A stretch of DNA of 64,000 bases from Microcaldota archaeon (GCA_021799475.1 JAJZAJ010000001.1:248001-312000); one strand, 5' to 3'; shown: positions 17,253-25,806, counted from the stretch's first letter. A program made the numbers and translations. The notes: generated by a model from the sequence alone, not told the origin.

Positions 17253-17696
17253 TTACTTTGCAGCTGTCTGCGCGCTGTCTTTCTTTGCTGGCGATGCCGC
17301 TGCCTGATGCTGTTGCGGTGCTGTTCTTGCGGGCTTCTGCTGCTCTGTCGTCTGTTTCCCAGCATCACGTACTGCATCCGGAGCCTTCTCCTTATCATGT
17401 TTCTTTGCCTCTCCCTTCGCAACAACTGTAGGTATTTTCCTTTCAACCCCGAATGGCATGACCTCTGCAGTATCTGTGCCGATCTTGACCGTGCACTTGA
17501 CAGGCACCATCTTCTTAGCGTAGTGCTTGAGTATCATGCTGTTGAGCTCCTGGCTGATCTTGACGTTCTCCGGCTTGATTTTTGTATAATGCGCAATCCT
17601 TCCCTTTATGTAAGCTGCAGCCTTCCTTGGTCTCTTCGTCCTCGGCTGCGCAGATAAGTATTTCCTTATGCTTACTGTTATCAATCTGTCAGTCAT
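17253..17696 (-). CDS. rpl31e: 50S ribosomal protein L31e
   Basis: The first ~85 residues are a normal eL31 (TVSIRKYLSAQPRTKRPRKA, KISQELNSMILKHYA). A ~60-residue Ala/Gln/Lys-rich low-complexity tail follows, not part of the core fold and probably disordered. I use the ATG at 17696; the GTG at 17705 overlaps the L39e stop. eL31 lies near the exit tunnel on the 50S subunit. The tail length is unusual for the family. Confidence 0.92.
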   Translation of the reverse strand: MTDRLITVSIRKYLSAQPRTKRPRKAAAYIKGRIAHYTKIKPENVKISQELNSMILKHYAKKMVPVKCTVKIGTDTAEVMPFGVERKIPTVVAKGEAKKHDKEKAPDAVRDAGKQTTEQQKPARTAPQQHQAAASPAKKDSAQTAAK

Positions 17697-17701
17697 ACAA
17701 A

Positions 17702-17860
17702 TCACTCCTCTAATCCCATCTTCTGCTTCCTCCAGTCTCTCTTAAATCTGTTGAACTGGAGCCTTCCATGAGTCCTGAGCCTCGCTATATGCGGAATTCT
17801 CCTGCTCTGCTTGAGCTTCTTGCCCAGCCGCATCTTTTTGCTCCTTGTCTTCTTCGACAT
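17702..17860 (-). CDS. rpl39e: 50S ribosomal protein L39e
   Basis: A 52-residue gene found by reading the gap between L31e and the PDCD5-like gene. It begins MSKKTRSKKMRLGKKLKQ, continues RRIPHIARLRTHGRLQFNRF and ends RDWRKQKMGLEE. The pattern 'R.IP.....RT.......R...WR..K.G' identifies eL39, a small basic protein that threads through the exit-tunnel wall. Its position before L31e is the conserved archaeal order. Confidence 0.93.
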   Translation of the reverse strand: MSKKTRSKKMRLGKKLKQSRRIPHIARLRTHGRLQFNRFKRDWRKQKMGLEE

Positions 17861-17870
17861 CCTTTCACTC

Positions 17871-18185
17871 TTATTTATGTTTGAACTCCAGCTTTGTCTC
17901 CGGCCTGTATGTAAGCTTCCTCAGCAGCTCAACGAACTGCTCTTCCGTTATCTTTCCTGCTACTCTGTTCTGCTGCACGACAGAGACTATAAGATCAAGC
18001 AGCTGCAGGTATAGCTCTGTGTTAGATGTGCCTATGTTCGCGAGCCTTTCATAAGCCCGCGCATCCAACACCTTCTTTGCTATCTCTCTCTTCTGCAGTT
18101 CTATCTGCTGCCTCTTAATCCTCTCCATTACTGCCTTTCTTGCTTTTTGCTGCTGACTTGATTCAATATCATCATGATATTGCAT
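17871..18185 (-). CDS. PDCD5/TFAR19-like DNA-binding protein
   Basis: 104 residues with the archaeal PDCD5 pattern: a charged helical N-terminus (KARKAVMERIKRQQIELQKR), LDARAYERLANI, then a three-helix bundle (ELYLQLLDLIVSVVQQNR, ITEEQFVELLRKLT). The family binds DNA in vitro and is linked to chaperone/translation operons; its archaeal role is not settled. It sits 3 bp after S19e and 10 bp before L39e, the usual neighbourhood. Confidence 0.9.
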   Translation of the reverse strand: MQYHDDIESSQQQKARKAVMERIKRQQIELQKREIAKKVLDARAYERLANIGTSNTELYLQLLDLIVSVVQQNRVAGKITEEQFVELLRKLTYRPETKLEFKHK

Positions 18186-18188
18186 CGC

Positions 18189-18605
18189 TCATGCACTTTT
18201 TCCGGCTATTTCGCCGCTAATTTTATCCAAGAAGGATTTGCCCTGCGGGGCGATTACCCTTCCTTTCTTCGTCTTTTTGATAAATCCTATCTTCTCCAAC
18301 GCGACAAGCGAATCGCTTATTATGCTCCCTCCTGTTTTCATATGGTGCATCCTGTGTACTACATGCGTCTTCCTCTGCCCGTATCTTGTCCTGAGTTTCG
18401 AGACTCCTACCGGTCCATTGACGTATACCTGCCGCAATATCGAAGCGCTCCTCACAAACCAGAATTCCGGATCCTGCGGAGGTCTTTCCCTGTCTGCTCC
18501 TGACTTTACATAGTCAAGGTACTGCGGCTTCTTTATCTTGTCCTTGAGCCTTTGCGAGGCTGCCTTTACAAGCTCGGAAGCGTTAACATCATATACATTA
18601 GACAT
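18189..18605 (-). CDS. rps19e: 30S ribosomal protein S19e
   Basis: 138 residues from MSNVYDVNASELVKAA. Winged-helix eS19 features are visible: WFVRSASILRQVYVNGPVGV, LRTRYGQRKTHVV and a C-terminal LEKIGFIKK.....G+VI. I reject the longer frame to 18650 because family members begin at this Met and the extra residues are Lys/Glu-rich with no homology. eS19 acts in small-subunit maturation. It is the first gene of a seven-gene minus-strand operon running to ftsY. Confidence 0.94.
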   Translation of the reverse strand: MSNVYDVNASELVKAASQRLKDKIKKPQYLDYVKSGADRERPPQDPEFWFVRSASILRQVYVNGPVGVSKLRTRYGQRKTHVVHRMHHMKTGGSIISDSLVALEKIGFIKKTKKGRVIAPQGKSFLDKISGEIAGKSA

Positions 18606-18727
18606 TGAATCCTCTCTTTTTTCTCCTTTTCCTGTTTTCTTATTAAGCAATAAGCAGAGCTTACTGCAAAGAAAAAAGACAATAGTTATTCTGCCGCAAG
18701 AGTATTAAAATCTTCGGTTTTGCGGCA

Positions 18728-19690
18728 TCACGGAGGCGAATACCCGCTCTGCCAGCTTCCGTTGAAGCTTACCCCAGGTTCAGCCTGTCCGTTATTGTTG
18801 TTTCCGGAGTAGTCCTGCGCGTTGCCGTTGAGAGGCCACCACCCGACAAGATTCTGTATCTTTATCGGCGCACCGCCGATGCCTTCAAGGTAGAGCGCTT
18901 TGATATCGTTTGCGCTGAGCGTCGCGTTATAGATTTGCACGTCTGTTACAGAGCCATTGAACGACCCGACATAGACTCCTGGAGCGCAACCAGAACCGAG
19001 AGCGCCGATGAAATCGGCGAGCGGGGTTGTGGGTGTGTTTGTGTCCTGCAGCGTTCCCGTGCTGCCCTGCGTACCATTGATGTAGATTGTCGCTGTTCCT
19101 GCTCCTGCAATGTTGGTGCTTGATTCGGTGTAAGTGAAGAACTGCCATGCCCCCTGCGTCAGTGAAGTCGTAGAGGTCCAGGTCTGCCACTTACCACTAT
19201 ATCCGTTGTTCCACGCCGATACGGCCAATGGCGCACCGTTAATGTAGAAGTTGGCGCATCCCGTCCCTTTTTGTCCTTCGGTAAAGATGGTGCCAACCCC
19301 TTTTGTTGCAAGGTGCAGCCACATCGCTATCGTAATATACTGGTTATTGTTTATTGCTGGGTTGAGCGTCGCAACGTAGCCGTTTGCCGTCATGCTGGTT
19401 TGCATCACATACTGTGGCAGCTGCCCCTGACATTCTCCTTCTAATGACGCCTGCCCTCCCAGCCGCACCACCTGGCACGCTCCTGGAACCGCCTTCGGCG
19501 TCAGCGCGCTGCCTGAGAAGACTCCCAGCTGGAACAGCACTCCCAATACGACCGCAATAATCAGAATCGCCCATCCGTATGTCATCAGATATTCCATGGC
19601 GGACTGGGATTTTTGATTAAACTTTTTCCCGAAAAGTTTAGCGGACTGCGACTTTACAGTCAGAATCCTATACGTGTGCGCTAATGGCAT
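18728..19690 (-). CDS. LamG-domain surface protein with class III signal, copy 4
   Basis: 320 residues, the longest paralogue. Constant N-terminus with QKSQSAMEYLM and hydrophobic helix, then PQYVMQ leading into a unique LamG-like domain (ITIAMWLHL, GAWQFFTYTES, TIYINGTQGS, SVTDVQIYNATLSANDIKALY). The C-terminus is the constant GIGGAPIKIQNLVGWWPLNG segment plus a short variable end. Two extra cysteines occur in the variable domain (GTGCANF and GSGCAPG). Likely function: surface adhesin or lectin-like protein (inference). Confidence 0.78.
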   Translation of the reverse strand: MPLAHTYRILTVKSQSAKLFGKKFNQKSQSAMEYLMTYGWAILIIAVVLGVLFQLGVFSGSALTPKAVPGACQVVRLGGQASLEGECQGQLPQYVMQTSMTANGYVATLNPAINNNQYITIAMWLHLATKGVGTIFTEGQKGTGCANFYINGAPLAVSAWNNGYSGKWQTWTSTTSLTQGAWQFFTYTESSTNIAGAGTATIYINGTQGSTGTLQDTNTPTTPLADFIGALGSGCAPGVYVGSFNGSVTDVQIYNATLSANDIKALYLEGIGGAPIKIQNLVGWWPLNGNAQDYSGNNNNGQAEPGVSFNGSWQSGYSPP

Positions 19691-19727
19691 GGTGGTCAGT
19701 GCAACAATGGAAAGGAAGGAATAAAAA
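19406..19727 (-). repeat. Dispersed ~320-bp constant block, copy in gene 4
   Basis: Nearly base-for-base the block at 14560-14881, including its 5' flank. Isolated differences are mostly single substitutions, which points to recent duplication or gene conversion. Confidence 0.85.
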
Positions 19728-19741
19728 GGCGCAATATGCGC

Positions 19742-21181
19742 TCACTCCACATGTTTTTTGCAAAGCCCCAATACCGCATCGACATCGAAAAGCAGCACCT
19801 TTTCGCGCTTTGCCATATCAATCATCTCGTCGCTGAATCCCTCTCTGCTGAAGAGTGCAAAACGCTCCTTCCTTGCACTGTTATGCCACTCTACAAACTG
19901 CGACTTGCGCTTCAGGTTTGCATAGACATCAATCCCTACTTTCCTGTTGCTCCACTTGCATTCCGCAAACAGCGCTTCTTTTGTGCTGCTGTTTACGGCA
20001 ACTACATCAATTTCCTCTTCTCTAGCACCGGAAGATTTTCGCATGTTACTACCCCACCATCTGCCTGCAATGTCATACCTTCCAATTGCCCCGTCAGACA
20101 CGAGCTCGCGGCACAGCGACTCAAATTTTCTCCCAGCTATGAGATCCAGATCATCCATCACCAATTGCGGTGCGCGTTCAGTGCCCATGTATTTTTTCAT
20201 CTCTCCGAAATAAAAGTCTATGAAGTTGTCACTTATCGAATATACACCGGTTTTCGACTTTCTCGAGAATTTCATTGGCACTGGAAACTCTTTCTTCACA
20301 AGTCCTATTGATTCGAGAAGGCCCATGTATTTTGCAAGATTGCCGTGCGCCACGCCTGCCTTTGATGCCATCTCTCCTGGCTTGTTGACGCCGTTCGACA
20401 TAAGTTCCAATATCTGCAGGTAAACCCTGTCATTCTTTACCTCTTCGGAAAGCAGCAGGTTGGGCTCCGATGAGAATACGCTTCCAGGGTTGAACAGCTG
20501 TGATACTATATGCAACAGGCTAGCGTTGTCATAGTCTGCTATGCTGCTCGCCATGGTACTGTAGTATGCCGGGACGCCTCCGAAGATGAAGTAGAGGCGG
20601 AGCTTGTCCTTGTTCGGCAGGTTCTTTGGGGCCAGCAGCATAATGTCCCTAAATCCTATCTGGCCAAGCTTGAATATGAGTGAGCTTCTGCCATACAGCG
20701 GGGACGAGTAGTTCAGCGCCTCATCCTGCATCATGCTTATGCTTGACCCGCTCAGTATAAGCATCAGATTGCCGCTCTCTTTCAGATAAAGATCCCATGC
20801 GCGCTGCAGAGTAGATGGCACAGCCTTGTCAAGTTTTGCCAGCTTCGGGAACTCATCAATCGCGATAATAAACTTTTTTTTGGAAGCGGTTTTTGAAACC
20901 TTGTAAAATATCGCTTCCAAGCTTGCTGCCCCCATTCTCATCAGTTCGGTGTCGCCAATTACTTCTCCGACTGCAATGGAAATGCGTCTGAGCTGCTCCG
21001 AAAACAGGCTTTCGTCGCACAGGTAGTAGGCGAAACACTTACTCTTCTCTTTTCCGAAGTGCCTCGCCAACTCCGTCTTCCCGATTCTCCTGCGACCATA
21101 TATTATAACTAGATTCGAGCTTTTTGCAGAGTACGCATCGCGCAGCGATGAGATCTCCCCGTTCCTATCAACAAACTTCAT
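19742..21181 (-). CDS. Archaeal AAA+ ATPase with DUF234 / PD-(D/E)XK C-terminal domain
   Basis: 479 residues. N-terminal STAND/AAA-like ATPase: Walker A GRRRIGKT (29-36) and Walker B FIIAIDE (D109, E110). A winged-helix region (~255-300) follows, then a DUF234-type domain whose D392...E407-C-K409 spacing is the PD-(D/E)XK nuclease signature. This archaeal family is abundant and often linked to mobile or defence loci; no substrate is firmly established. A strong TATA element precedes the ATG. It lies between two LamG/pilin-like genes on the same strand but has its own promoter. Confidence 0.85.
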   Translation of the reverse strand: MKFVDRNGEISSLRDAYSAKSSNLVIIYGRRRIGKTELARHFGKEKSKCFAYYLCDESLFSEQLRRISIAVGEVIGDTELMRMGAASLEAIFYKVSKTASKKKFIIAIDEFPKLAKLDKAVPSTLQRAWDLYLKESGNLMLILSGSSISMMQDEALNYSSPLYGRSSLIFKLGQIGFRDIMLLAPKNLPNKDKLRLYFIFGGVPAYYSTMASSIADYDNASLLHIVSQLFNPGSVFSSEPNLLLSEEVKNDRVYLQILELMSNGVNKPGEMASKAGVAHGNLAKYMGLLESIGLVKKEFPVPMKFSRKSKTGVYSISDNFIDFYFGEMKKYMGTERAPQLVMDDLDLIAGRKFESLCRELVSDGAIGRYDIAGRWWGSNMRKSSGAREEEIDVVAVNSSTKEALFAECKWSNRKVGIDVYANLKRKSQFVEWHNSARKERFALFSREGFSDEMIDMAKREKVLLFDVDAVLGLCKKHVE

Positions 21182-21210
21182 ATAATCATCTTCATATAAT
21201 TAGTATTAAG

Positions 21211-21224
21211 ATAAATATATAAAG
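21211..21224 (-). promoter_or_regulatory. TATA box of the DUF234 ATPase gene
   Basis: CTTTATATATTTAT on the minus strand, 30-43 bp upstream of the ATG at 21181. Confidence 0.6.
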
Positions 21225-21260
21225 ATATCTGCAAGGGATACGGCGCATCAGGCTGGGATT

Positions 21261-22190
21261 TTACGGTGCCGTATAGCTGCTCTGCCAGCTTCCATTGAAG
21301 GAAACCCCTCCGATTATCTGTCCGTTATTGTTATTGCCAGAGTAATCCTGCGCGTTGCCATTAAGGGGCCACCATCCAGCCAAATTCTGTATCTTTATCG
21401 GCGCACCGCCGATGCCTTCAAGGTAGAGCGCTTTCACTTCATTGGCTGAAAGGCTCGTATTGTAAAGCTGGACATCCGCCACTTCGCCGTTTATACTGCA
21501 GCAAGACTCACCGAAGTAAGAACCTATATCAAGTGGATATCCACTCCCACTTTCTAAATTGCCCGCCGCATAAGCAGTTGGTCCTCGCTGTACTCCGTTT
21601 ATATAGAACGTTATAGCAACTCCATTATAGGTGCCTGCATACTGCTCCCACGTTCCAACCGGAGCGCATGGAGGGCTAGCTATACTCGGGTATGACGGAA
21701 GAGTATTTGCAATTTGGAAATAAGCGCCACTGCCTGTGTTAACACATGCATCAATATATGTGTCCCTTTGGGAGAACATAATTCCTCTGGGTGGATTTGC
21801 TCCGTTACCAAGCACGTCTGCCCATAAAACAACAGTAAATTGATTTCCTGTTATCTGGGCTGCGACCGGAAGGCCAATGTAAGAGGTCTGCCCGTTAAAA
21901 TACGCAACATACTGAGGCAGCTGCCCCTGGCATTCTCCTTCCAGAGAGACTTGTCCTGCAATTCTCAGAACTAGACAGCTGCCAGGCTGCGCCTTCGGCG
22001 TCAGCGCGCTGCCTGAGAAGACTCCCAGCTGGAACAGCACTCCCAATACTACGGCGATGATGAGTATCGCCCACCCGTATGTCATCAGGTACTCCATAGC
22101 GGACTGGGATTTTTGATTAAACTTTTTCCCGAAAAGTTTAACGGACTGCGACTTTCCAGTCAGAATCCTATGCGTGTGCGCTAATGGCAT
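21261..22190 (-). CDS. LamG-domain surface protein with class III signal, copy 5
   Basis: 309 residues. The N-terminus is constant up to SALTPKAQPGSC; there it matches copy 1 (KAQPGSC) rather than copies 2-4 (KAAPGAC or KAVPGAC), then returns to the shared SLEGECQGQLPQYVA. The middle is LamG-like (FTVVLWADV, TWEQYAGTYNGVAITFYING, EVADVQLYNTSLSANEVKALY) with an unusual CC pair (GESCCSING). It ends with the constant GWWPLNGNAQDYSGNNNNG segment. The mosaic N-terminus suggests exchange between paralogues. Confidence 0.78.
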   Translation of the reverse strand: MPLAHTHRILTGKSQSVKLFGKKFNQKSQSAMEYLMTYGWAILIIAVVLGVLFQLGVFSGSALTPKAQPGSCLVLRIAGQVSLEGECQGQLPQYVAYFNGQTSYIGLPVAAQITGNQFTVVLWADVLGNGANPPRGIMFSQRDTYIDACVNTGSGAYFQIANTLPSYPSIASPPCAPVGTWEQYAGTYNGVAITFYINGVQRGPTAYAAGNLESGSGYPLDIGSYFGESCCSINGEVADVQLYNTSLSANEVKALYLEGIGGAPIKIQNLAGWWPLNGNAQDYSGNNNNGQIIGGVSFNGSWQSSYTAP

Positions 22191-22226
22191 GGTGGTCAGT
22201 GCAACAATGGAAAGGAAGGAATAAAA
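21905..22226 (-). repeat. Dispersed ~320-bp constant block, copy in gene 5
   Basis: Same block as in genes 2-4, including the upstream tract. It differs over the stretch encoding PGSCLVLRIAGQ and is near-identical on both sides of it. Confidence 0.8.
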
Positions 22227-22260
22227 TACTAATCAAATACAAACGCGCAGACCCTGGCTT

Positions 22261-23160
22261 TCATTTCTTCATTATCTCCCTACCGTGCCAGAATATATAC
22301 TGCTGCGCATAACCCGCGTAATCGCCCCATCTTTCCTGCGCAAATTCCTTCAGATATTTTATATTCTTATCCTTGCCGTTGAAGTACATCTTTTCCAATG
22401 TCCTTTTCACCCAAACGTCTATCGGGAATGCTCTCAGATTGCCGTAACCCATGAGCGCCACGCAGTCCGCTACCTTCTCCCCAACTCCGTCTATCTCCAT
22501 CAGATTTTCCATAAGGCTGTCATAATCCTTCGCGTTGAGCTTATAGAGATCGAGGTTGTTGGTGCAGAATTTCGCCGCACTCGCAATATATCTGCCGCGG
22601 AATCCCGTACCGCATTCCATAAGCTCCTTTTCCGTAGCTCCTGCCAGATCTTCGCTTCTGGGAAAAGCCTTGCCGATAACTCTTCCTTCCTTGTCCTTTA
22701 TCTCCATGCCGTACGTGGCAATGAGCTTTCTGACTATAAGCCTTATTCGTTTAACGTTGTTGAATTGCGACACTATGAAGCACAGTGTTGCTTCCCACGG
22801 ATCGTTGAGCGTCAGCCTCATGCCATGGAAATGCCGCGTTGCATTTCCGATAGCATTATCAGTATTTATCATCTTGTATATCTTCGGAAGGTCATCGTTG
22901 AGCCTGAAGCGCCTAACGACCTCTTTTTCGACACAATGCTCCGGCATGCCTGCCAGGCTCTTCATGTGTATGCTGCCGCTTCTGCTGTCTCCGAAGAACC
23001 TGAGCTGCAGCACGTCGTCATAGGTGGAGTAGCGCATATATCCTTTCTCTATCTCCGCATCGGCGTGGAAGGTAAGCGGCTGCGCGCTCTCAAAAGTATG
23101 CCTAAGATCGAAATAAGACGTGTCTATCCTGTCCGCCATGCTTTCAGCTGTACTCATCAT
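22261..23160 (-). CDS. ogg: 8-oxoguanine DNA glycosylase/AP lyase (OGG1-type)
   Basis: 299 residues with an OGG1-like layout: an N-terminal beta domain, then the HhH-GPD fold with NDPWEATLCFIVSQFNNVKR, the hairpin GVGEKVADC carrying catalytic Lys229, and catalytic Asp248 in FPIDVWVKR. These glycosylases excise 8-oxoguanine and cleave the abasic strand by beta-elimination. The start overlaps the 3' end of glyS by 17 bp; Met2 or Met8 are alternatives. The motifs fit bifunctional OGG1 rather than the shorter archaeal AGOG or Ogg2. Confidence 0.92.
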   Translation of the reverse strand: MMSTAESMADRIDTSYFDLRHTFESAQPLTFHADAEIEKGYMRYSTYDDVLQLRFFGDSRSGSIHMKSLAGMPEHCVEKEVVRRFRLNDDLPKIYKMINTDNAIGNATRHFHGMRLTLNDPWEATLCFIVSQFNNVKRIRLIVRKLIATYGMEIKDKEGRVIGKAFPRSEDLAGATEKELMECGTGFRGRYIASAAKFCTNNLDLYKLNAKDYDSLMENLMEIDGVGEKVADCVALMGYGNLRAFPIDVWVKRTLEKMYFNGKDKNIKYLKEFAQERWGDYAGYAQQYIFWHGREIMKK

Positions 23161-24610
23161 AAAAGAACTTCTCCAACTCCTTTACATGCTTCCTTACCTG
23201 TTTCTTGTCATCCCTATATCTTACCGTAACGCTGTTGAAATTATCTGATTTCTCGTCTACCGTATCGAAATCCACTGTAATGCAGAACGGTGTGCCTATC
23301 TCATCCATCCTGGCATACCTCTTTCCTATCGATCCGGCGCTGTCCGTTATCACTTTGAACTTATGTCTTAGCGCATCATACAGCTCAGCGGCTTTCTTCT
23401 CGATCTTCTCGTCTTTCTGCAGCGGGAATACGGCAAGCTGACAGGGTGCCAGTGCATAGGGCAGTGAGAGCACAGACCTCTCCCCATCTTTCCTGTAAGT
23501 CAGGTCAATCAGCATCCATATGTTCCTGTCTACGCCGAAACTCAGCTCAAGCACATGCGGCATTATCCTTTTGCCATCAATGCTGACGGACATGTCCTGC
23601 CCAGATCCCCTGCTGTGGCTTGTTAGATCGTAATCTCCTCTGTAGTGCAAGCCCCCGACTTCCTTGAAGCCGGACCAGCTCTCGACATCAACCTCTATGT
23701 CCATATGGACCTTGTTGTAGAATGCCTTCTCGTTTTCTCCTTTCTCAAGGAACCTGAGCTTTCCTTCAGGGACCATTAGCTCCGTAGTATAGAAATTGTA
23801 TATGAGCGCCATGTGGTACGCATAGAACTCCGGTATCCCGTGCTTGGAAACAAGATCGCGCAGCGAAAGCATTTCTGTCTTTTTCCCTTTGTACAGGAGC
23901 ACAGGCAGGCGGATGCCCTCAAACTCCTTGAAATCTACCTTCCAATTATCCGCATCAAAGAAAATCTGTAACTCAGCCTGCGTTAGCTCTCTCATCCTGT
24001 AGAGCCCCTGCCTTGGGCTTATCTCATTTCTATAGGCCTTGCCTATGACAGCAAGCCCAAGCGGGAGCGCCTTCCTAAGCACGTTAAACTCCCTGAAGAA
24101 ATTAAGATATGCCGACTGCGCCGTTTCCGGCCTCAAATACCCTTTGTCTGATTTCTCCGGACCGAGGCGCACGTCTATCATCATATTGAATGTCTTTGCG
24201 GGGAGCAGCACTCCCTTATCCCTTGGGCATTTTATGCCGTTCTTCTGCAGTGCCACATCCATCTCTGTTGCGGATGCGCCTTCCGACACAGTTATTTTGT
24301 TATCTGATAGCAGTACGTCCGCCCTATAATACGTATGGCATTTGGAGCATCCTACAAGGATATCATTGAACCTGGCAGCATGTCCTGACGCAACAAGCGG
24401 CTTTTCCGGCAGCATAGTGGATCCTTCTATAAGGTGGTAGTCCCTGTTGGAATCTACGAAATAAGAGAGCCAGAGGCTTTCAAACCTGCGTTTTATCATC
24501 GCTCCTACATGTCCGTAATCAAAGATGCCGGAGCTACCGCCATAAATCTCTGCACTCTGCCAGAAGAATCCCTTAGCTTTGGCAAAAGCCAGCAGGTCAT
24601 CTATATTCAT
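23144..24610 (-). CDS. glyS: Glycyl-tRNA synthetase (class II)
   Basis: 488 residues. Class II core with GFFWQSAEIYGGSSGIFDYG near the N-terminus, LRPETAQSAYLNF (motif 2 region), AYRNEISPRQGLYRMREL and a C-terminal anticodon-binding domain (LAPCQLAVFPL, KRYARMDEIGTPFCITVDFD). A Cys pair (CSKC) near residue 90 is consistent with a small zinc site. It charges tRNA-Gly in the cytosol. Compact relative to ~570-residue euryarchaeal enzymes, but all core regions are visible. Overlaps ogg, so the two are likely cotranscribed. Confidence 0.95.
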   Translation of the reverse strand: MNIDDLLAFAKAKGFFWQSAEIYGGSSGIFDYGHVGAMIKRRFESLWLSYFVDSNRDYHLIEGSTMLPEKPLVASGHAARFNDILVGCSKCHTYYRADVLLSDNKITVSEGASATEMDVALQKNGIKCPRDKGVLLPAKTFNMMIDVRLGPEKSDKGYLRPETAQSAYLNFFREFNVLRKALPLGLAVIGKAYRNEISPRQGLYRMRELTQAELQIFFDADNWKVDFKEFEGIRLPVLLYKGKKTEMLSLRDLVSKHGIPEFYAYHMALIYNFYTTELMVPEGKLRFLEKGENEKAFYNKVHMDIEVDVESWSGFKEVGGLHYRGDYDLTSHSRGSGQDMSVSIDGKRIMPHVLELSFGVDRNIWMLIDLTYRKDGERSVLSLPYALAPCQLAVFPLQKDEKIEKKAAELYDALRHKFKVITDSAGSIGKRYARMDEIGTPFCITVDFDTVDEKSDNFNSVTVRYRDDKKQVRKHVKELEKFFYDEYS

Positions 24611-24684
24611 ATACTATCACCGCTAATCAAACCAGGCAATCCAATGACTGCCACTTTATGAGCCGGCAGTCATATAATATACTA

Positions 24685-24719
24685 TGTATCTTGTATCTTG
24701 TATCCCGTATCCCGTATCT
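24685..24719 (+). repeat. Five tandem copies of a 7-bp unit (TGTATCT/CGTATCC)
   Basis: Short tandem array in the divergent gap between glyS and nop5. The unit varies at two positions. No function is evident; replication slippage is the simplest origin. Confidence 0.8.
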
Positions 24720-24790
24720 CCTTATCATGTATAATTGCAGTAACCGGTTTATATCCTTTGGCTTTGCCTTGCGGGCAGGTATGCAAAATG

Positions 24791-24799
24791 CTTATAAAG
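24791..24799 (+). promoter_or_regulatory. TATA box of nop5
   Basis: CTTATAAAG lies 39-47 bp upstream of the TTG start, so a leader of ~15-20 nt is predicted. Confidence 0.5.
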
Positions 24800-24837
24800 G
24801 CAGACACAAATAATACTACCAAATACCGGTGTTCTGA

Positions 24838-25806
24838 TTGCAGAGAAAAGAAAGTTTTGAGGAGCTTAGAGAAAGGATGCTCAAGAGCGCCAAATCTGGA
24901 ATAAAGAGCGCATATTCGAGCGAGGAGTACGCACTCATCCAGTCAATCAACGCATACCTCGAGACGGAAAAATCGATGAACCTTGCATACGAAAGGCTTA
25001 CCGAATGGTTTGGGATATATCTGCCGGAAATAAGGATGAGCAATGCGAGGACACTGGCGGCACTTGCGCTTTCAATCGCGACGAAGCCCATAACACTGGA
25101 ATCGGTCGCAGAGGCGGTGGAAGACAGGCAGAAAGCGGAACAGATAGTGCAGAAGGCAAACCAGACGATAGGCAGGAAGATGAACGATGAGGAGAAGCAG
25201 ACTGTAGCCAGCTTCGCGAAGATGCTGAAGGATATGGGTCAGTCAATGGAATCGCTGCAGTCCTACATAAAAGCATCTGCGACCAGGGTGCTCCCCAACG
25301 TAACATATCTCACTGATGAGAAGATAGCCGCGGAGATGTTGAGCAAGGCGGGCTCAATGGAGAGGTTTGCATTGATGCCGGCAAGCACCGTACAGCTGCT
25401 CGGTGCGGAGAAAGCGCTATTCAAGCACCTGAAATTCGGGAACAAGCCGCCGAAATACGGCGTACTGTTCAAATTCGCGCCGATAGGCACCGCACCGAAA
25501 GACAAACGCGGAAAGATTGCCAGGGTGTACGCCACGAAAATAGCCATAGCGCTAAAAGCGGATTATTACTCGAAGAACTTCATAGCCAAGGATCTCAAGG
25601 AAAGCATTGATTCTACAGTGCAGAGGATACTAAAGGAGCCGGAAAAACAGAAGCAGCAACAGCATCGCAATCCAGCGCAGCAGCAGGGCCGCCAGCTTTA
25701 TCGGAGCAACAGGCCAAGGCAGGGCAACCATGGGCATCACGGCAATGAAAGGAGCAGGTTCAAAAGGAGAGATGGAGGCAGGGATTCCGGAAAAAGAGGA
25801 TTTTAG
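24838..25806 (+). CDS. nop5: C/D-box sRNP core protein Nop5 (Nop56/58)
   Basis: 322 residues from a TTG directly after an in-frame TGA (ATG at 24874 is the alternative). A coiled-coil region (about 90-160) is followed by the Nop domain with GAEKALFKHLKFGNKPPKYG and RGKIARVYATKIAIALKADY. The C-terminal ~60 residues are Gln/Arg/Gly-rich and probably RNA-binding. Nop5 scaffolds L7Ae and fibrillarin on C/D guide RNAs for 2'-O-methylation of rRNA. Fibrillarin, the usual neighbour, is not in the window. Confidence 0.92.
   Translation: MQRKESFEELRERMLKSAKSGIKSAYSSEEYALIQSINAYLETEKSMNLAYERLTEWFGIYLPEIRMSNARTLAALALSIATKPITLESVAEAVEDRQKAEQIVQKANQTIGRKMNDEEKQTVASFAKMLKDMGQSMESLQSYIKASATRVLPNVTYLTDEKIAAEMLSKAGSMERFALMPASTVQLLGAEKALFKHLKFGNKPPKYGVLFKFAPIGTAPKDKRGKIARVYATKIAIALKADYYSKNFIAKDLKESIDSTVQRILKEPEKQKQQQHRNPAQQQGRQLYRSNRPRQGNHGHHGNERSRFKRRDGGRDSGKRGF

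Noticed and set aside
22285-23229. 314-residue plus-strand ORF
   Set aside because: Antisense to ogg and the end of glyS, which carry intact catalytic motifs.
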